A stretch of DNA of 5,110 bases. Source: an uncultured Desulfobacterales bacterium. GTDB taxonomy: Bacteria > Desulfobacterota > Desulfobacteria > Desulfobacterales > UBA11574. A program made the translations under genes and the position numbers. Every line of letters begins with the position of its first letter. The stretch's first letter is position 1. Below are positions 1-5,110 of this stretch, piece after piece. The notes beneath the pieces are model-generated. The model was not told the DNA's origin. It was given only the letters and a program-made list of their open reading frames with translations, and ran no database searches. Location of the stretch: the NCBI GenBank assembly GCA_937925895.1, contig CALANC010000295.1, forward strand, positions 1 through 5,110, in the 5' to 3' direction.

Positions 1-2
1 GA

Positions 3-230
3 GGTTTTATTAATTTTGAAATTATTTACAGTGGAATAAAGGAGCAGTCAATTAATCTAATTTACAGAGAATATATACCCGATAATATGGCAAGGGCAGC
101 ATTTAATCAGAATCTTACCTATGAGAAAGGTACTAAAACCATCAGATTTAAAAGAATAAAAATAGAGTTCCATAAAATATCGAACAAAAGTATCGAGTAT
201 ACAGTAGTAGAAGATAGATTAAAAAAATAA
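3..230 (+). CDS. C-terminal end of an unrecognised protein (5' truncated by window edge)
   Basis: The reading frame beginning at base 3 is open for 75 codons and stops at TAA (228-230); the other two forward frames stop almost at once. The visible part alternates hydrophobic and charged residues as beta-strand proteins do (FEIIYSG, INLIYREY, IEYTVVED) and ends in a lysine-rich tail. A central segment NMARAAFNQNLTYE, with a preceding IYREY, resembles the C-terminal end of small uncharacterised bacterial proteins that I remember only loosely, so I assign no function. Codon use is strongly A+T-rich, like the surrounding spacer and unlike the gene at 2265-3218. A terminator-like hairpin follows immediately, which supports a real gene end. 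If the nearby tRNA-like fragment marks an element boundary, this gene would be the last one of that element. Confidence 0.6.
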   Translation, partial: GFINFEIIYSGIKEQSINLIYREYIPDNMARAAFNQNLTYEKGTKTIRFKRIKIEFHKISNKSIEYTVVEDRLKK

Positions 231-290
231 AAGGTTATTGAAACTTCGATTTGTCAGATAAGGTTCAGCAATGACCTTGTTTTTTTATTT
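231..290 (+). terminator. Probable Rho-independent terminator after the truncated gene
   Basis: Directly after the TAA, bases 231-240 (AAGGTTATTG) can pair with 269-278 (CAATGACCTT), 10 pairs with one G-U. A tighter alternative hairpin uses 258-265 against 273-280 around a 7-nt loop. Both are followed by a T-rich run from 280 to 290. The placement right behind the stop codon and the T tract are what a terminator needs, but the stem is G+C-poor, so efficiency is uncertain. Confidence 0.55.
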
Positions 291-334
291 CTATTCAAGG
301 TTGGCGTGGCCCACATGTAGCCCCCTGAAAAATC

Positions 335-424
335 AACCAATTGAAATCATTGCGAAAATTAGGTAGGCCTACGGGTTCGACTCCCGCTGCCCCACCATAT
401 TTTTATTAATAAAATCAATTGGTT
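335..424. repeat. 10-bp inverted repeat flanking the tRNA-like fragment
   Basis: AACCAATTGA at 335-344 recurs as its exact reverse complement TCAATTGGTT at 415-424, with the tRNA-like fragment centred in the 70-nt interval. Flanking bases match partly in addition. It could be a recombinase or excisionase site pair, a weak stem, or chance in A+T-rich DNA. Confidence 0.4.
361..397 (+). other. 3'-end fragment of a tRNA or tmRNA (putative attachment-site remnant)
   Basis: Bases 373-386 show a T-arm: CGGG, the loop TTCGACT, then CCCG. These are followed by CTGCCCC, a discriminator A and CCA (395-397), the layout of a tRNA or tmRNA 3' end. No matching 5' half (expected to begin like GGGGCAG) or anticodon arm lies in the upstream 130 bases. 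Counting from the T-loop, the segment is one base short of the canonical 5-bp T-stem plus 7-nt acceptor arm, which also argues for a non-functional fragment. Isolated 3' ends of this kind are typical of the displaced attachment-site copy left when an integrative element inserts into a tRNA or ssrA gene. The TTCGACTCCCGC wording is common in both classes, so I cannot name the parent gene. No integrase gene is visible in the window. Confidence 0.65.
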
Positions 425-628
425 ATAACCCTCACGATCCAAATTGTGCCTATTTTGGGCATTTTTTGGGCATTTTCGATGATTTTTCAATTCTACCCCG
501 CCACCCTCTTTCGTGCAATGTAAAAACAAGTTCATCCGAGAAGAAAGATAAAATTTCATAAAAATTAGTATGTTCAACAATTGTTGGAATATTGATATGG
601 AATCTTTAAAGATGATTCTTGAAAACTT
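398..628. other. A+T-rich stretch without a credible gene
   Basis: No reading frame here has a start, ribosome site and protein-like composition together. Apart from the tandem repeat at 453-475, it contains a perfect 12-bp palindrome, CAACAATTGTTG, at 575-586. The antisense frame across the tRNA-like fragment is an artefact. The stretch may be decayed sequence next to an old insertion boundary. Confidence 0.5.
453..475. repeat. Tandem 11-bp repeat, two copies of TTTTGGGCATT
   Basis: TTTTGGGCATT is repeated with an 11-bp period from 453, with extra T residues after the second copy. A third, weaker relative (TTGTGCCTATT, 444-454) precedes it. It lies about 55 bp past the CCA end of the tRNA-like fragment. 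Short direct repeats spaced about one helical turn beside an attachment core resemble arm-type integrase or excisionase sites, but this is inference. Confidence 0.4.
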
Positions 629-826
629 CTATTGGTCGTAAAAAAGATTCTTGATTTCAAACCTAATTGCAAACATTTGTGTGCTGATATAGGTGAAAGA
701 TTTTTCTTCGAAGTCAATAGCTTTGGCGAACTTTTTTAATGTATTGATGTAAGGGAAATCATGAACTTTTGTCAATAAGTTTATGATTGGCGCATATACA
801 AGATTTTGGGGTGCTTGGCTATAATT
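629..826 (-). pseudogene. Open stretch without a start, possible continuation of decayed gene
   Basis: On the minus strand a 65-codon frame is open between a TGA (829-827) and a TAG (631-629). It has no usable start codon with a ribosome site at its beginning. Its translation has amphipathic, protein-like blocks (LVYAPIINLLTKVHDF, LKKFAKAIDFEEKSF, FAIRFEIKNLFYDQ). It follows the broken sensor-like segment on the same strand but in another frame, so it could be a later part of the same gene after a frameshift or deletion. I recognise no domain. In A+T-rich DNA a frame of this length can be accidental, so the call is weak. Confidence 0.25.
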
Positions 827-1013
827 TCATTGACAGAAAAAATGGAATTTTTATTAAGATGTCGGTTTTTATTTCCGGAATATCTTTGAAATCCCCGCTA
901 GCAATCTAAGTGGTCGCGTTCTCAATAGTTTTCAGCAGCCGGTTGACGTTATGAATCAAAAAAAGAGCAATCGAAATGGAAAAGATAATCTTATTTCGAA
1001 TACTTATTCTCAT
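819..1013 (-). pseudogene. Decayed N-terminus of a membrane sensor (HAMP-like) protein
   Basis: On the minus strand an ATG at 1013 opens MRISIRNKIIFSISIALFLI, a basic start followed by one membrane segment. Next comes NVNRLLKTIENATT, then an in-frame TAG (908-906), and the same frame goes on with IASGDFKDIPEIKTD before ending at a second TAG (821-819). Two-component sensors and chemoreceptors often begin with such an R-I-x-I-R-N-K segment, and the motif IAxGDF shortly after a helix is typical of the end of a HAMP linker. Read through the TAG (one change from AAG or CAG), the two parts make a plausible membrane segment plus HAMP, but with almost no extracytoplasmic sensor domain and no kinase core. 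It starts 21 bp after the stop of the kinase-like gene on the same strand, so it may be the wreck of a former operon partner. No clear Shine-Dalgarno site is seen. Confidence 0.4.
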
Positions 1014-1034
1014 GTTCTACATCTTTATTAATGA

Positions 1035-1886
1035 TTAGGAATAATACGGCAGCTCCACATCGCATTCCACATCAACGACACCCTGGATTTTGTACGCAAT
1101 ATCGAGAATCTGCCTGGTTAAACCCTTCTGAATGGTTGAAAAGATTTGCTTTTGCAAAGCCGGGCTTGATTGTCCGGTTTTGCGGAGCTTTTGGGCCGCT
1201 ACTTTGACATGAACATGGCCGTCATTTGAACTGACCTCGGCTTCACATATTTCCAGAAGTGCCGCTTTGAGGTGGCTGACAATGGCTAGATCGTTGATCG
1301 ATTTTCTTGTTTCCGCAGTCATTTCATAGGTGTTGCTTTGCGCGGCGGTGCAAATGATTGTACAGGCGTCTTGGATATTCAATTGATCGATATGGATAAC
1401 AATATGATATAGTCGCGGATCGCTCAAATCTATTTTGTACAGGTAGCGCGTCCAGTCGGCCCGGTGCTTATCTTCACTTTCAATAAACTTTAAGGCCTGA
1501 CCCCTTGACATGTTTTGTTGCTGTTGCATCATTGCAGCTCGCGCTTCAATTTCAGCCATTATCCTTATTTTCAGAACGTTAGGGATTTCTGCAAGTAAAA
1601 GATGACCGGCATGACCGTGGTAAACCACATTATCCTTCTTTACCCGCTCCAGAAGCGCTGCTTTTATATACGCCAGATATCTTTTCCGCCCGTTGGTGAT
1701 TCGTTCAAGGATGTTGGGAGCATCGTGAATGGATTTGATCAGCTTTCGTTCTGAAACATCAAACAATTGGGCGGCATCGACCAAAACCTCGCGGCTCAAG
1801 CATTCATACTCCAGCCTCCGGGCCACTTTTTCAGCGATCTCCTGGCCGTGACTGAAGCATCCTCTTGAAATTGTTATAATTGCCAT
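1035..1886 (-). CDS. Cytidylate kinase-like family protein with C-terminal BON-like domain
   Basis: This 283-residue protein belongs to the cytidylate-kinase-like P-loop group (Cytidylate_kin2 type), not to housekeeping Cmk. Residues 1-20 (MAIITISRG..., then HGQEIAEK) match the family nucleotide-binding start, which normally reads ISRxxGSGGxxIA. SREVLVDAA (31-39) follows, then HDAP (54-57), VVYHGHAGH (87-95), IPNVLKIRI (101-109), EDKHR (138-142) and DLSDPRLYHIVIHID (153-167) in family order. Residues from about 197 to 280, with SNDGHVHVKV and IAYKIQGVVDVECDV, look like a BON-type fold: strand, glycine turn, helix, then GV-x-x-V. The usual P-loop lysine is absent, as is common in this group, so CMP phosphorylation is not assured; a regulatory or signalling role is equally possible. 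ATG at 1886 is chosen because AAGGAG lies 8 nt upstream. The GTG at 1895 overlaps that ribosome site and cannot be the start. The protein appears cytosolic, with no signal peptide. Confidence 0.85.
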   Translation of the reverse strand: MAIITISRGCFSHGQEIAEKVARRLEYECLSREVLVDAAQLFDVSERKLIKSIHDAPNILERITNGRKRYLAYIKAALLERVKKDNVVYHGHAGHLLLAEIPNVLKIRIMAEIEARAAMMQQQQNMSRGQALKFIESEDKHRADWTRYLYKIDLSDPRLYHIVIHIDQLNIQDACTIICTAAQSNTYEMTAETRKSINDLAIVSHLKAALLEICEAEVSSNDGHVHVKVAAQKLRKTGQSSPALQKQIFSTIQKGLTRQILDIAYKIQGVVDVECDVELPYYS

Positions 1887-2005
1887 TATCAACACTCCTT
1901 CTCTAAATAGTAAATTTTTATCAGCCCAGTTTTATTTAAGATTTATTTCCGCAATCGAAACTCTCATTGTGCCCATACATATAGAAATAATTTAAAAAGA
2001 GAAAT

Positions 2006-2036
2006 GCAGGTCATAATGTTAATAACATTAACTTGC
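2006..2036. promoter_or_regulatory. Imperfect 31-bp dyad, operator-like
   Basis: The core TAATGTTAATAACATTA (2014-2030) is a perfect 7-bp inverted repeat around AAT. The arms extend to GCAGGT on the left (2006-2011) and ACTTGC on the right (2031-2036), with two unpaired bases on the left side. No T-run follows on either strand, so it is not an intrinsic terminator. Its place between divergent genes, about 120 bp ahead of the kinase-like start, suits a regulator site, but no specific regulator can be named. Confidence 0.4.
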
Positions 2037-2171
2037 ATCGGGATTCGTTACAGTGTGCTGGAGATATAACCGGTTTCAATATAGTTTCCATGCCGTGACA
2101 TTTCCTAAACTTATCCTAAGGTTATAGGTAATGTGACAGAAAATAAAGATCGTTTGGACACGCTGTTATTA

Positions 2172-2201
2172 TTGACACGTAAGATAAATGCACGATATGC
2201 T
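2172..2201 (+). promoter_or_regulatory. Sigma70-like promoter for the secreted-protein gene
   Basis: A perfect -35 box TTGACA (2172-2177) is followed after 18 bp by TATGCT (2196-2201), four of six matches to the -10 consensus. Transcription would begin near 2208, leaving a leader of about 57 nt before the ATG at 2265. This lies inside the longer open frame and so supports the downstream start. Confidence 0.5.
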
Positions 2202-2264
2202 CTTTCATTAAAGAAGCAAGTCTTTATCAGGCATATGACAATCGCAATTAATCAGGAGAATACC

Positions 2265-3218
2265 ATGTTGGAACCAAAGCGCTTCATATTGACTTTGCTA
2301 ATTGGCGTTTTTTTAGCCTGTGGATGGGCACACGCGGAGGACTACAACGGAACGTTTTTAATCACCGGGTCTGACGGCACCATCACTCTGACCCTCCTCC
2401 AGGACGAATCCGGTGATGTTTCCGGCAAGATGAGCGACGGTTTTACGTCTCTAACACTGGAAGGCGAACTGGTCCCACCCGGTATCAGTGGCGATGCCAC
2501 CAGCGACGACGGTCAAGAAATGGGTTTCGCGGCGAAGTTCGAGGCGGACTGCAATTTGTATCTGAAAATTTTCCCCTACGACGAGTCCGACAACCCGAAC
2601 TACTCTGCTGCGAAGACGTTGATCTTTGCCCGGCAAGGCACCGCGCCTGCCGGGCAGACGGGGCAAACAGCCCGAGGTGCTGCGGCATCGGGGGGCGAAG
2701 TTGTAACGACCCGCGAGGTGTATATCAATCGGGTCAAGCTCGACAATGCGACCTTACAGGCCCTGGAGACGCAGTATAGGATACCGATCCAGAACGGCCG
2801 CTTCTGGTATGATGCCAACTGCGGTGCATGGGGTGTGGAGGGCGGTCCGACTGCGGGCTTCATCTATCCAGCCTTGAATCTTCCAGGGCCCATGCCCGTG
2901 GACATATCTCGGGGCGGTACCGGGATTTTCATCAACGGACGGGAAATTCACCCCCTGGACCAGATGGCTCTGCAGCAAATTTTCGGTTCCACCATTCCGG
3001 GACGCTACTGGTTGGATGCCCAGGGCAACTTGGGCCCCGTGGGTGGTGGCGCAATTGCTAATCTTGCTGCCGCCATTGCGACCTCCAGGGGTGGAAAATC
3101 GGGATCGGTGACCCACGGCTATGGGAAGGGTTACGGCAGTCGGGGTACTGTCGGCGGCGGGATGTATTCAGGACGCACCGCAACCGGCAAATCCGTGCTC
3201 TGGTACCCTGGCATGTGA
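2265..3218 (+). CDS. Exported protein with two GRYWLD-type repeats and glycine-rich tail
   Basis: This 317-residue protein begins with a clear signal peptide: MLEPKR, a hydrophobic core to about residue 18, and a likely cleavage after AHA (24). A Sec-exported periplasmic or secreted protein is expected. The FLAC at 16-19 is a poor lipobox. Residues 26-123 form a beta-rich domain (GTITLTLLQDESGDVSGKM, LTLEGEL, GISGDA, then LIFARQG) like small domains in many uncharacterised secreted proteins. A Gly/Ala/Gln linker follows. Residues 152-200 and 221-267 are two diverged copies of one repeat, with xINxxxL, then GRFWYDANCGAWGVEGGP in the first and GRYWLDAQGNLGPVGGG in the second. Known proteins carry such FINGRELHP...GRYWLD...GN modules, but their function is not known to me. 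The tail from 275 is rich in Gly, Ser, Lys and Tyr. The ATG at 2265 has AGGAG 6 nt upstream; the frame is open to 2133, but an upstream start would bury the signal peptide. The gene is visibly richer in G+C than its neighbours. Confidence 0.8.
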   Translation: MLEPKRFILTLLIGVFLACGWAHAEDYNGTFLITGSDGTITLTLLQDESGDVSGKMSDGFTSLTLEGELVPPGISGDATSDDGQEMGFAAKFEADCNLYLKIFPYDESDNPNYSAAKTLIFARQGTAPAGQTGQTARGAAASGGEVVTTREVYINRVKLDNATLQALETQYRIPIQNGRFWYDANCGAWGVEGGPTAGFIYPALNLPGPMPVDISRGGTGIFINGREIHPLDQMALQQIFGSTIPGRYWLDAQGNLGPVGGGAIANLAAAIATSRGGKSGSVTHGYGKGYGSRGTVGGGMYSGRTATGKSVLWYPGM

Positions 3219-3343
3219 CAGGTGCCCTGCTCCTCATGATTTGCACTTCCACCGGGTATATATTATGACTTCAGGTACACCCCTTGAGTTATTATTTTCT
3301 ATCCTTATTTCTCGGTGCTATTTTGTCTATTACCATTTTCAAG

Positions 3344-3360
3344 GATCAAAATTGTTGATC
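3344..3360. repeat. Small inverted repeat between convergent genes
   Basis: GATCAA (3344-3349) pairs with TTGATC (3355-3360) around a 5-nt loop, just beyond the stop of the DUF2779 gene. Neither strand has a T-run after it, so it is at best a weak, non-canonical transcription end. The rest of the 146-bp convergent spacer shows no better terminator. Confidence 0.3.
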
Positions 3361-3364
3361 GCTG

Positions 3365-4849
3365 TCAACGCCACTTGATAAGTTTCTCTCTAATTTTCAC
3401 CATAGCCAAGGTGTCATAGCCGCAATATTTGAGAAGTTCTTCTCTGATTCTTTCTTTTTTTTCATATGGTGTTGAAGGGTCAATCATCCGTAAATATTCA
3501 ATTGATGCCTGGCTGCCTTCTTGAATCGCCAAATGTCCATAATCCATATCAGGCACGATAGCCGGAAGAACGGATTTCAATGAAAAGGAGCCATGAAACT
3601 CGGGATGGTAGAAATGCTTCTTGATAATTGCACACAAATCTTTAAAGCGATCGATGATAAGAAGTAATTCACTTCCAAGTTGTGGAAAATATTCGGCGAG
3701 ATTTTCAATAATTCCTTTTTCGTATGTTGTATAAATAAAAATAGTGCCGTTCTTTCCTAGTCCGGCAAGAAGTGTACGGGCGAATTCTTCCCTCGGGTCC
3801 TTATCATCCTTACTGAGATATTCTTTATGTGTAAGAATTTCGTTCTCAGCAAGTATGTGAACAGACCATTGAAAAGGAATCGTCTGATAAGGCCTGGTGC
3901 CGGCATAACGTGGTATGGCAGGGCTGATGGTTTCAACATCAAGAAAGTGGACGGGGTATTTCACATTCTTCAACTCTTCTTCAATATCCTTTGAAATGAA
4001 CGCTTCACTGTTGACTACACACTTCCTTATGCGTTCCTGGAGAGCTGTTAAAAGATAATAGTCGGGAATATCAGTGATTTCCTCGATGCCCATTTCTTCC
4101 AGTTCAGCCAACTTTTTCTGCGAAATTCCGGAGAGCTCTAAAATCCAATGTTCAGGCATATTTCTCGTACAATAATCCCAAAAGTGGCAACTATAGGGGC
4201 TTTTACAATGTCGGGAGGGTTGGATCAAAGGTGGAGCAGGCGCATTTAACATTGCCTTAAGCTCATAAATATTCATAGAAATTTCATTTTGGCAGGAAAG
4301 GGTTTCATCCGTAACATCAGAAGATGAAAAAAAGTCATCAAGATCAAGATTGTTTCCATCATAAACATATTGGTTGTTAACATGTAAAAGGTACGCCCGG
4401 TTAATGTCCAGGCCTGATCCCTGAATTACATAGTGTTGGATTGCAACGTCGGGCAGGTGGATTTCCTTCACCGAGGTAGATGATTTCACTTCGATAAGAT
4501 TCCATTTGTCATTATCTGCCCTCTCCAAAATGTCCACCCGTATTCTTACATCGTCATAAACAAAAGCGGCTTCAAAAATTGATTTCACGCGCGGATCTCG
4601 AAGGGCCTTTAGAGTGGCTTGGACGGCTTTCTCATGCTGAAAGTATCTTTCCTTGATCAGAACACCTTCCGGATAGAGCCGGGTCGCAAGCTCTCCCACT
4701 TCGTGTCCAATATCGAATATCGCCTGCTGAACGGGGGATACATCAGTGGCAAGATCAGGAGAATAGGTCGAATGCCATAAACAAAGTCGGCACTGCAATC
4801 CTGAAAGAAAGCGTGATTTGGATAGCATCGGAGTTTTATCGCCGGTCAT
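3365..4849 (-). CDS. DUF2779-type protein: Cas4/RecB-like nuclease fused to DEDD exonuclease-like domain
   Basis: This 494-residue protein opens with LSKSRFLSGLQCRLCLW (9-25), the usual beginning of DUF2779 proteins. The N-terminal half carries PD-(D/E)XK nuclease signs: HEVGELA (49-55), D106 in RVDIL, and E120-V-K122 in LIEVKSS. Cys20 (or Cys23) with Cys215, Cys221 and Cys227 (spacing C-x5-C-x5-C) would hold a 4Fe-4S cluster as in Cas4 and AddB. Residues 297-494 match the DUF2779 RNase-H-like part: D304-V-E306-T (first acidic motif), FIYTTYEKGIIENLAEYFP (371-389), D400 in IIDRFKDL, and Y475 with D479 in KYCGYDT, fitting DEDD 3'-5' exonuclease motifs. Both active sites look intact. A cytosolic DNA or RNA processing role is inferred. 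No cas genes or helicase lie nearby. The start is uncertain: ATG 4849 has only AAG before it, and ATG 4828 (residue 8) fits the family start as well. Confidence 0.85.
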   Translation of the reverse strand: MTGDKTPMLSKSRFLSGLQCRLCLWHSTYSPDLATDVSPVQQAIFDIGHEVGELATRLYPEGVLIKERYFQHEKAVQATLKALRDPRVKSIFEAAFVYDDVRIRVDILERADNDKWNLIEVKSSTSVKEIHLPDVAIQHYVIQGSGLDINRAYLLHVNNQYVYDGNNLDLDDFFSSSDVTDETLSCQNEISMNIYELKAMLNAPAPPLIQPSRHCKSPYSCHFWDYCTRNMPEHWILELSGISQKKLAELEEMGIEEITDIPDYYLLTALQERIRKCVVNSEAFISKDIEEELKNVKYPVHFLDVETISPAIPRYAGTRPYQTIPFQWSVHILAENEILTHKEYLSKDDKDPREEFARTLLAGLGKNGTIFIYTTYEKGIIENLAEYFPQLGSELLLIIDRFKDLCAIIKKHFYHPEFHGSFSLKSVLPAIVPDMDYGHLAIQEGSQASIEYLRMIDPSTPYEKKERIREELLKYCGYDTLAMVKIREKLIKWR

Positions 4850-4893
4850 CTTAATTTGTGTCCATCCACAGTTTTAAAATGGATAAGGTGTAT

Positions 4894-4923
4894 TTACTAT
4901 CCAAATTTTAATTAACCTGTCAA
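4894..4923 (-). promoter_or_regulatory. Possible sigma70 promoter for the DUF2779 gene
   Basis: On the minus strand a perfect TTGACA (4923-4918) is followed after 18 bp by TAGTAA (4899-4894), a weak -10 box in A+T-rich DNA. It would start transcription about 40 bp before the ATG at 4849. The -35 box is convincing, the -10 box less so. Confidence 0.35.
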
Positions 4924-4962
4924 GATAATTAAATAAAATTAAACTCTGTAGCAGATCCAATC

Positions 4963-4994
4963 TTGACAAATGCTGTTCGGCTTGTAAATATAAC
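4963..4994 (+). promoter_or_regulatory. Possible sigma70 promoter for the gene at the right edge
   Basis: TTGACA (4963-4968) is followed by the A+T-rich stretch TAAATATAAC (4985-4994). The best -10 match, TATAAC at 4989, sits 20 bp away, longer than usual, while boxes at 16-17 bp are poorer matches. Its place about 60-90 bp ahead of the ATG at 5055 is sensible. Confidence 0.35.
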
Positions 4995-5054
4995 AGTTCC
5001 TGACTTCAGCAATTCATTCTCACAATAACGACTCAATTTTTAAGGACTAAAACG

Positions 5055-5110
5055 ATGAAATGGTTTCTTTACGCAATCAGTGTTTTCTGGATCGCAATTG
5101 GTTGTTGCAC
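5055..5110 (+). CDS. N-terminus of a membrane or exported protein (cut by window edge)
   Basis: ATG at 5055 has TAAGGA 8 nt upstream, a good ribosome site, and follows a TTGACA box. The 18 visible codons read MKWFLYAISVFWIAIGCC: a single positive residue, then an unbroken hydrophobic run. This is either a signal peptide, possibly of a lipoprotein given the cysteines at 17-18, or a first membrane helix. It resembles starts of small uncharacterised membrane proteins, but too little is present to name it. It is divergent from the DUF2779 gene with 205 bp between the starts. Confidence 0.6.
   Translation, partial: MKWFLYAISVFWIAIGCC

Larger units (their letters stand above)
1887..2264. other. 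Divergent intergenic region between kinase-like gene and secreted-protein gene
   Basis: This 378-bp spacer separates two divergently transcribed genes and should carry both promoters. It contains the Shine-Dalgarno site of the kinase-like gene (1895-1900), a 31-bp imperfect dyad (2006-2036), a sigma70-like promoter (2172-2201) and the Shine-Dalgarno site of the plus-strand gene. I could not pick a convincing promoter for the kinase-like gene. The reading frame of the plus gene is open upstream to 2133, but that part is not considered coding. Confidence 0.6.

Noticed and set aside
281..397. A complete tRNA or tmRNA ending at 397
   Set aside because: No sequence able to pair with the acceptor 3' strand, and no D-arm, anticodon arm or tag reading frame, is found upstream.
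359..580. Minus-strand 73-codon frame ending across the tRNA-like fragment
   Set aside because: Its last residues come from the antisense of the tRNA 3' end (the familiar WGSGSRTRRP-type artefact), the start has no ribosome site, and the middle is translated tandem repeat.
597..641. 14-codon plus-strand frame starting ATGGAATC
   Set aside because: It is too short, with only a GGAA before it, and lies in A+T-rich DNA where such frames are common.
1887..1895. GTG start at 1895 for the kinase-like gene
   Set aside because: It overlaps the AAGGAG ribosome site that serves the ATG at 1886.
2133..2264. Upstream extension of the secreted-protein gene from a GTG
   Set aside because: It would bury the signal peptide 44 residues inside the protein, it contains the likely promoter, and the ATG at 2265 has a good AGGAG site.
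2451..3116. Several overlapping frames antisense to or shifted within the secreted-protein gene
   Set aside because: They are by-products of its G+C-rich codons, and none has a ribosome site or a recognisable domain.
3219..3300. Terminator directly after the secreted-protein gene
   Set aside because: Only 4-bp pairings (such as GTGC with GCAC) can be drawn, with no T-run behind them.
3121..3378. Plus-strand 85-codon frame over the end of the secreted-protein gene and the convergent spacer
   Set aside because: It is out of frame with the real gene, has a composition that changes abruptly at the gene end, and lacks a ribosome site.

Overview
The window looks like bacterial chromosome, probably from the Desulfobacterota (a sulfate-reducer-like deltaproteobacterium). 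This is an inference. The cytidylate-kinase-like protein has a look familiar from that group, and the genes of moderate G+C are separated by very A+T-rich spacers. There is no rRNA gene, intact tRNA, CRISPR array or intact mobile element.

Region by region: (1) Bases 3-230 hold the C-terminal end of an unrecognised A+T-rich gene, followed at once by a hairpin and T-run that fits a Rho-independent terminator. (2) At 361-397 lies an isolated 3' end of a tRNA or tmRNA, with T-arm and CCA but no 5' half. It is flanked by a 10-bp inverted repeat and a tandem 11-bp repeat, and reads as the scar or far boundary of an integrated element. (3) Bases 398-1034 have no intact gene. On the minus strand they contain what looks like the decayed start of a membrane sensor protein (membrane segment plus HAMP-like motif, broken by an in-frame TAG) and a further open stretch without a start. 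(4) A minus-strand gene (1035-1886) encodes a cytidylate-kinase-like P-loop protein with an added BON-like C-terminal domain. (5) A 378-bp spacer holds a 31-bp imperfect dyad and a sigma70-like promoter. It leads into a plus-strand gene (2265-3218) for an exported protein with two copies of a GRYWLD-type repeat and a glycine-rich tail. (6) Convergent to it, a minus-strand gene (3365-4849) encodes a DUF2779-type protein that joins a Cas4/RecB-like PD-(D/E)XK nuclease with iron-sulfur cysteines to a DEDD exonuclease-like domain. (7) A 205-bp divergent spacer with TTGACA boxes on both strands leads to the first 18 codons of a plus-strand membrane or exported protein, cut by the window edge.

The genes do not form one obvious pathway. 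The two intact minus-strand genes are separated by a plus-strand gene, so each is probably transcribed alone. The kinase-like gene may once have been followed, 21 bp downstream, by the now broken sensor gene. I see no strong evidence for a wholly new system. The best leads are the attachment-site scar, the dual-nuclease DUF2779 protein and the duplicated repeat in the secreted protein.
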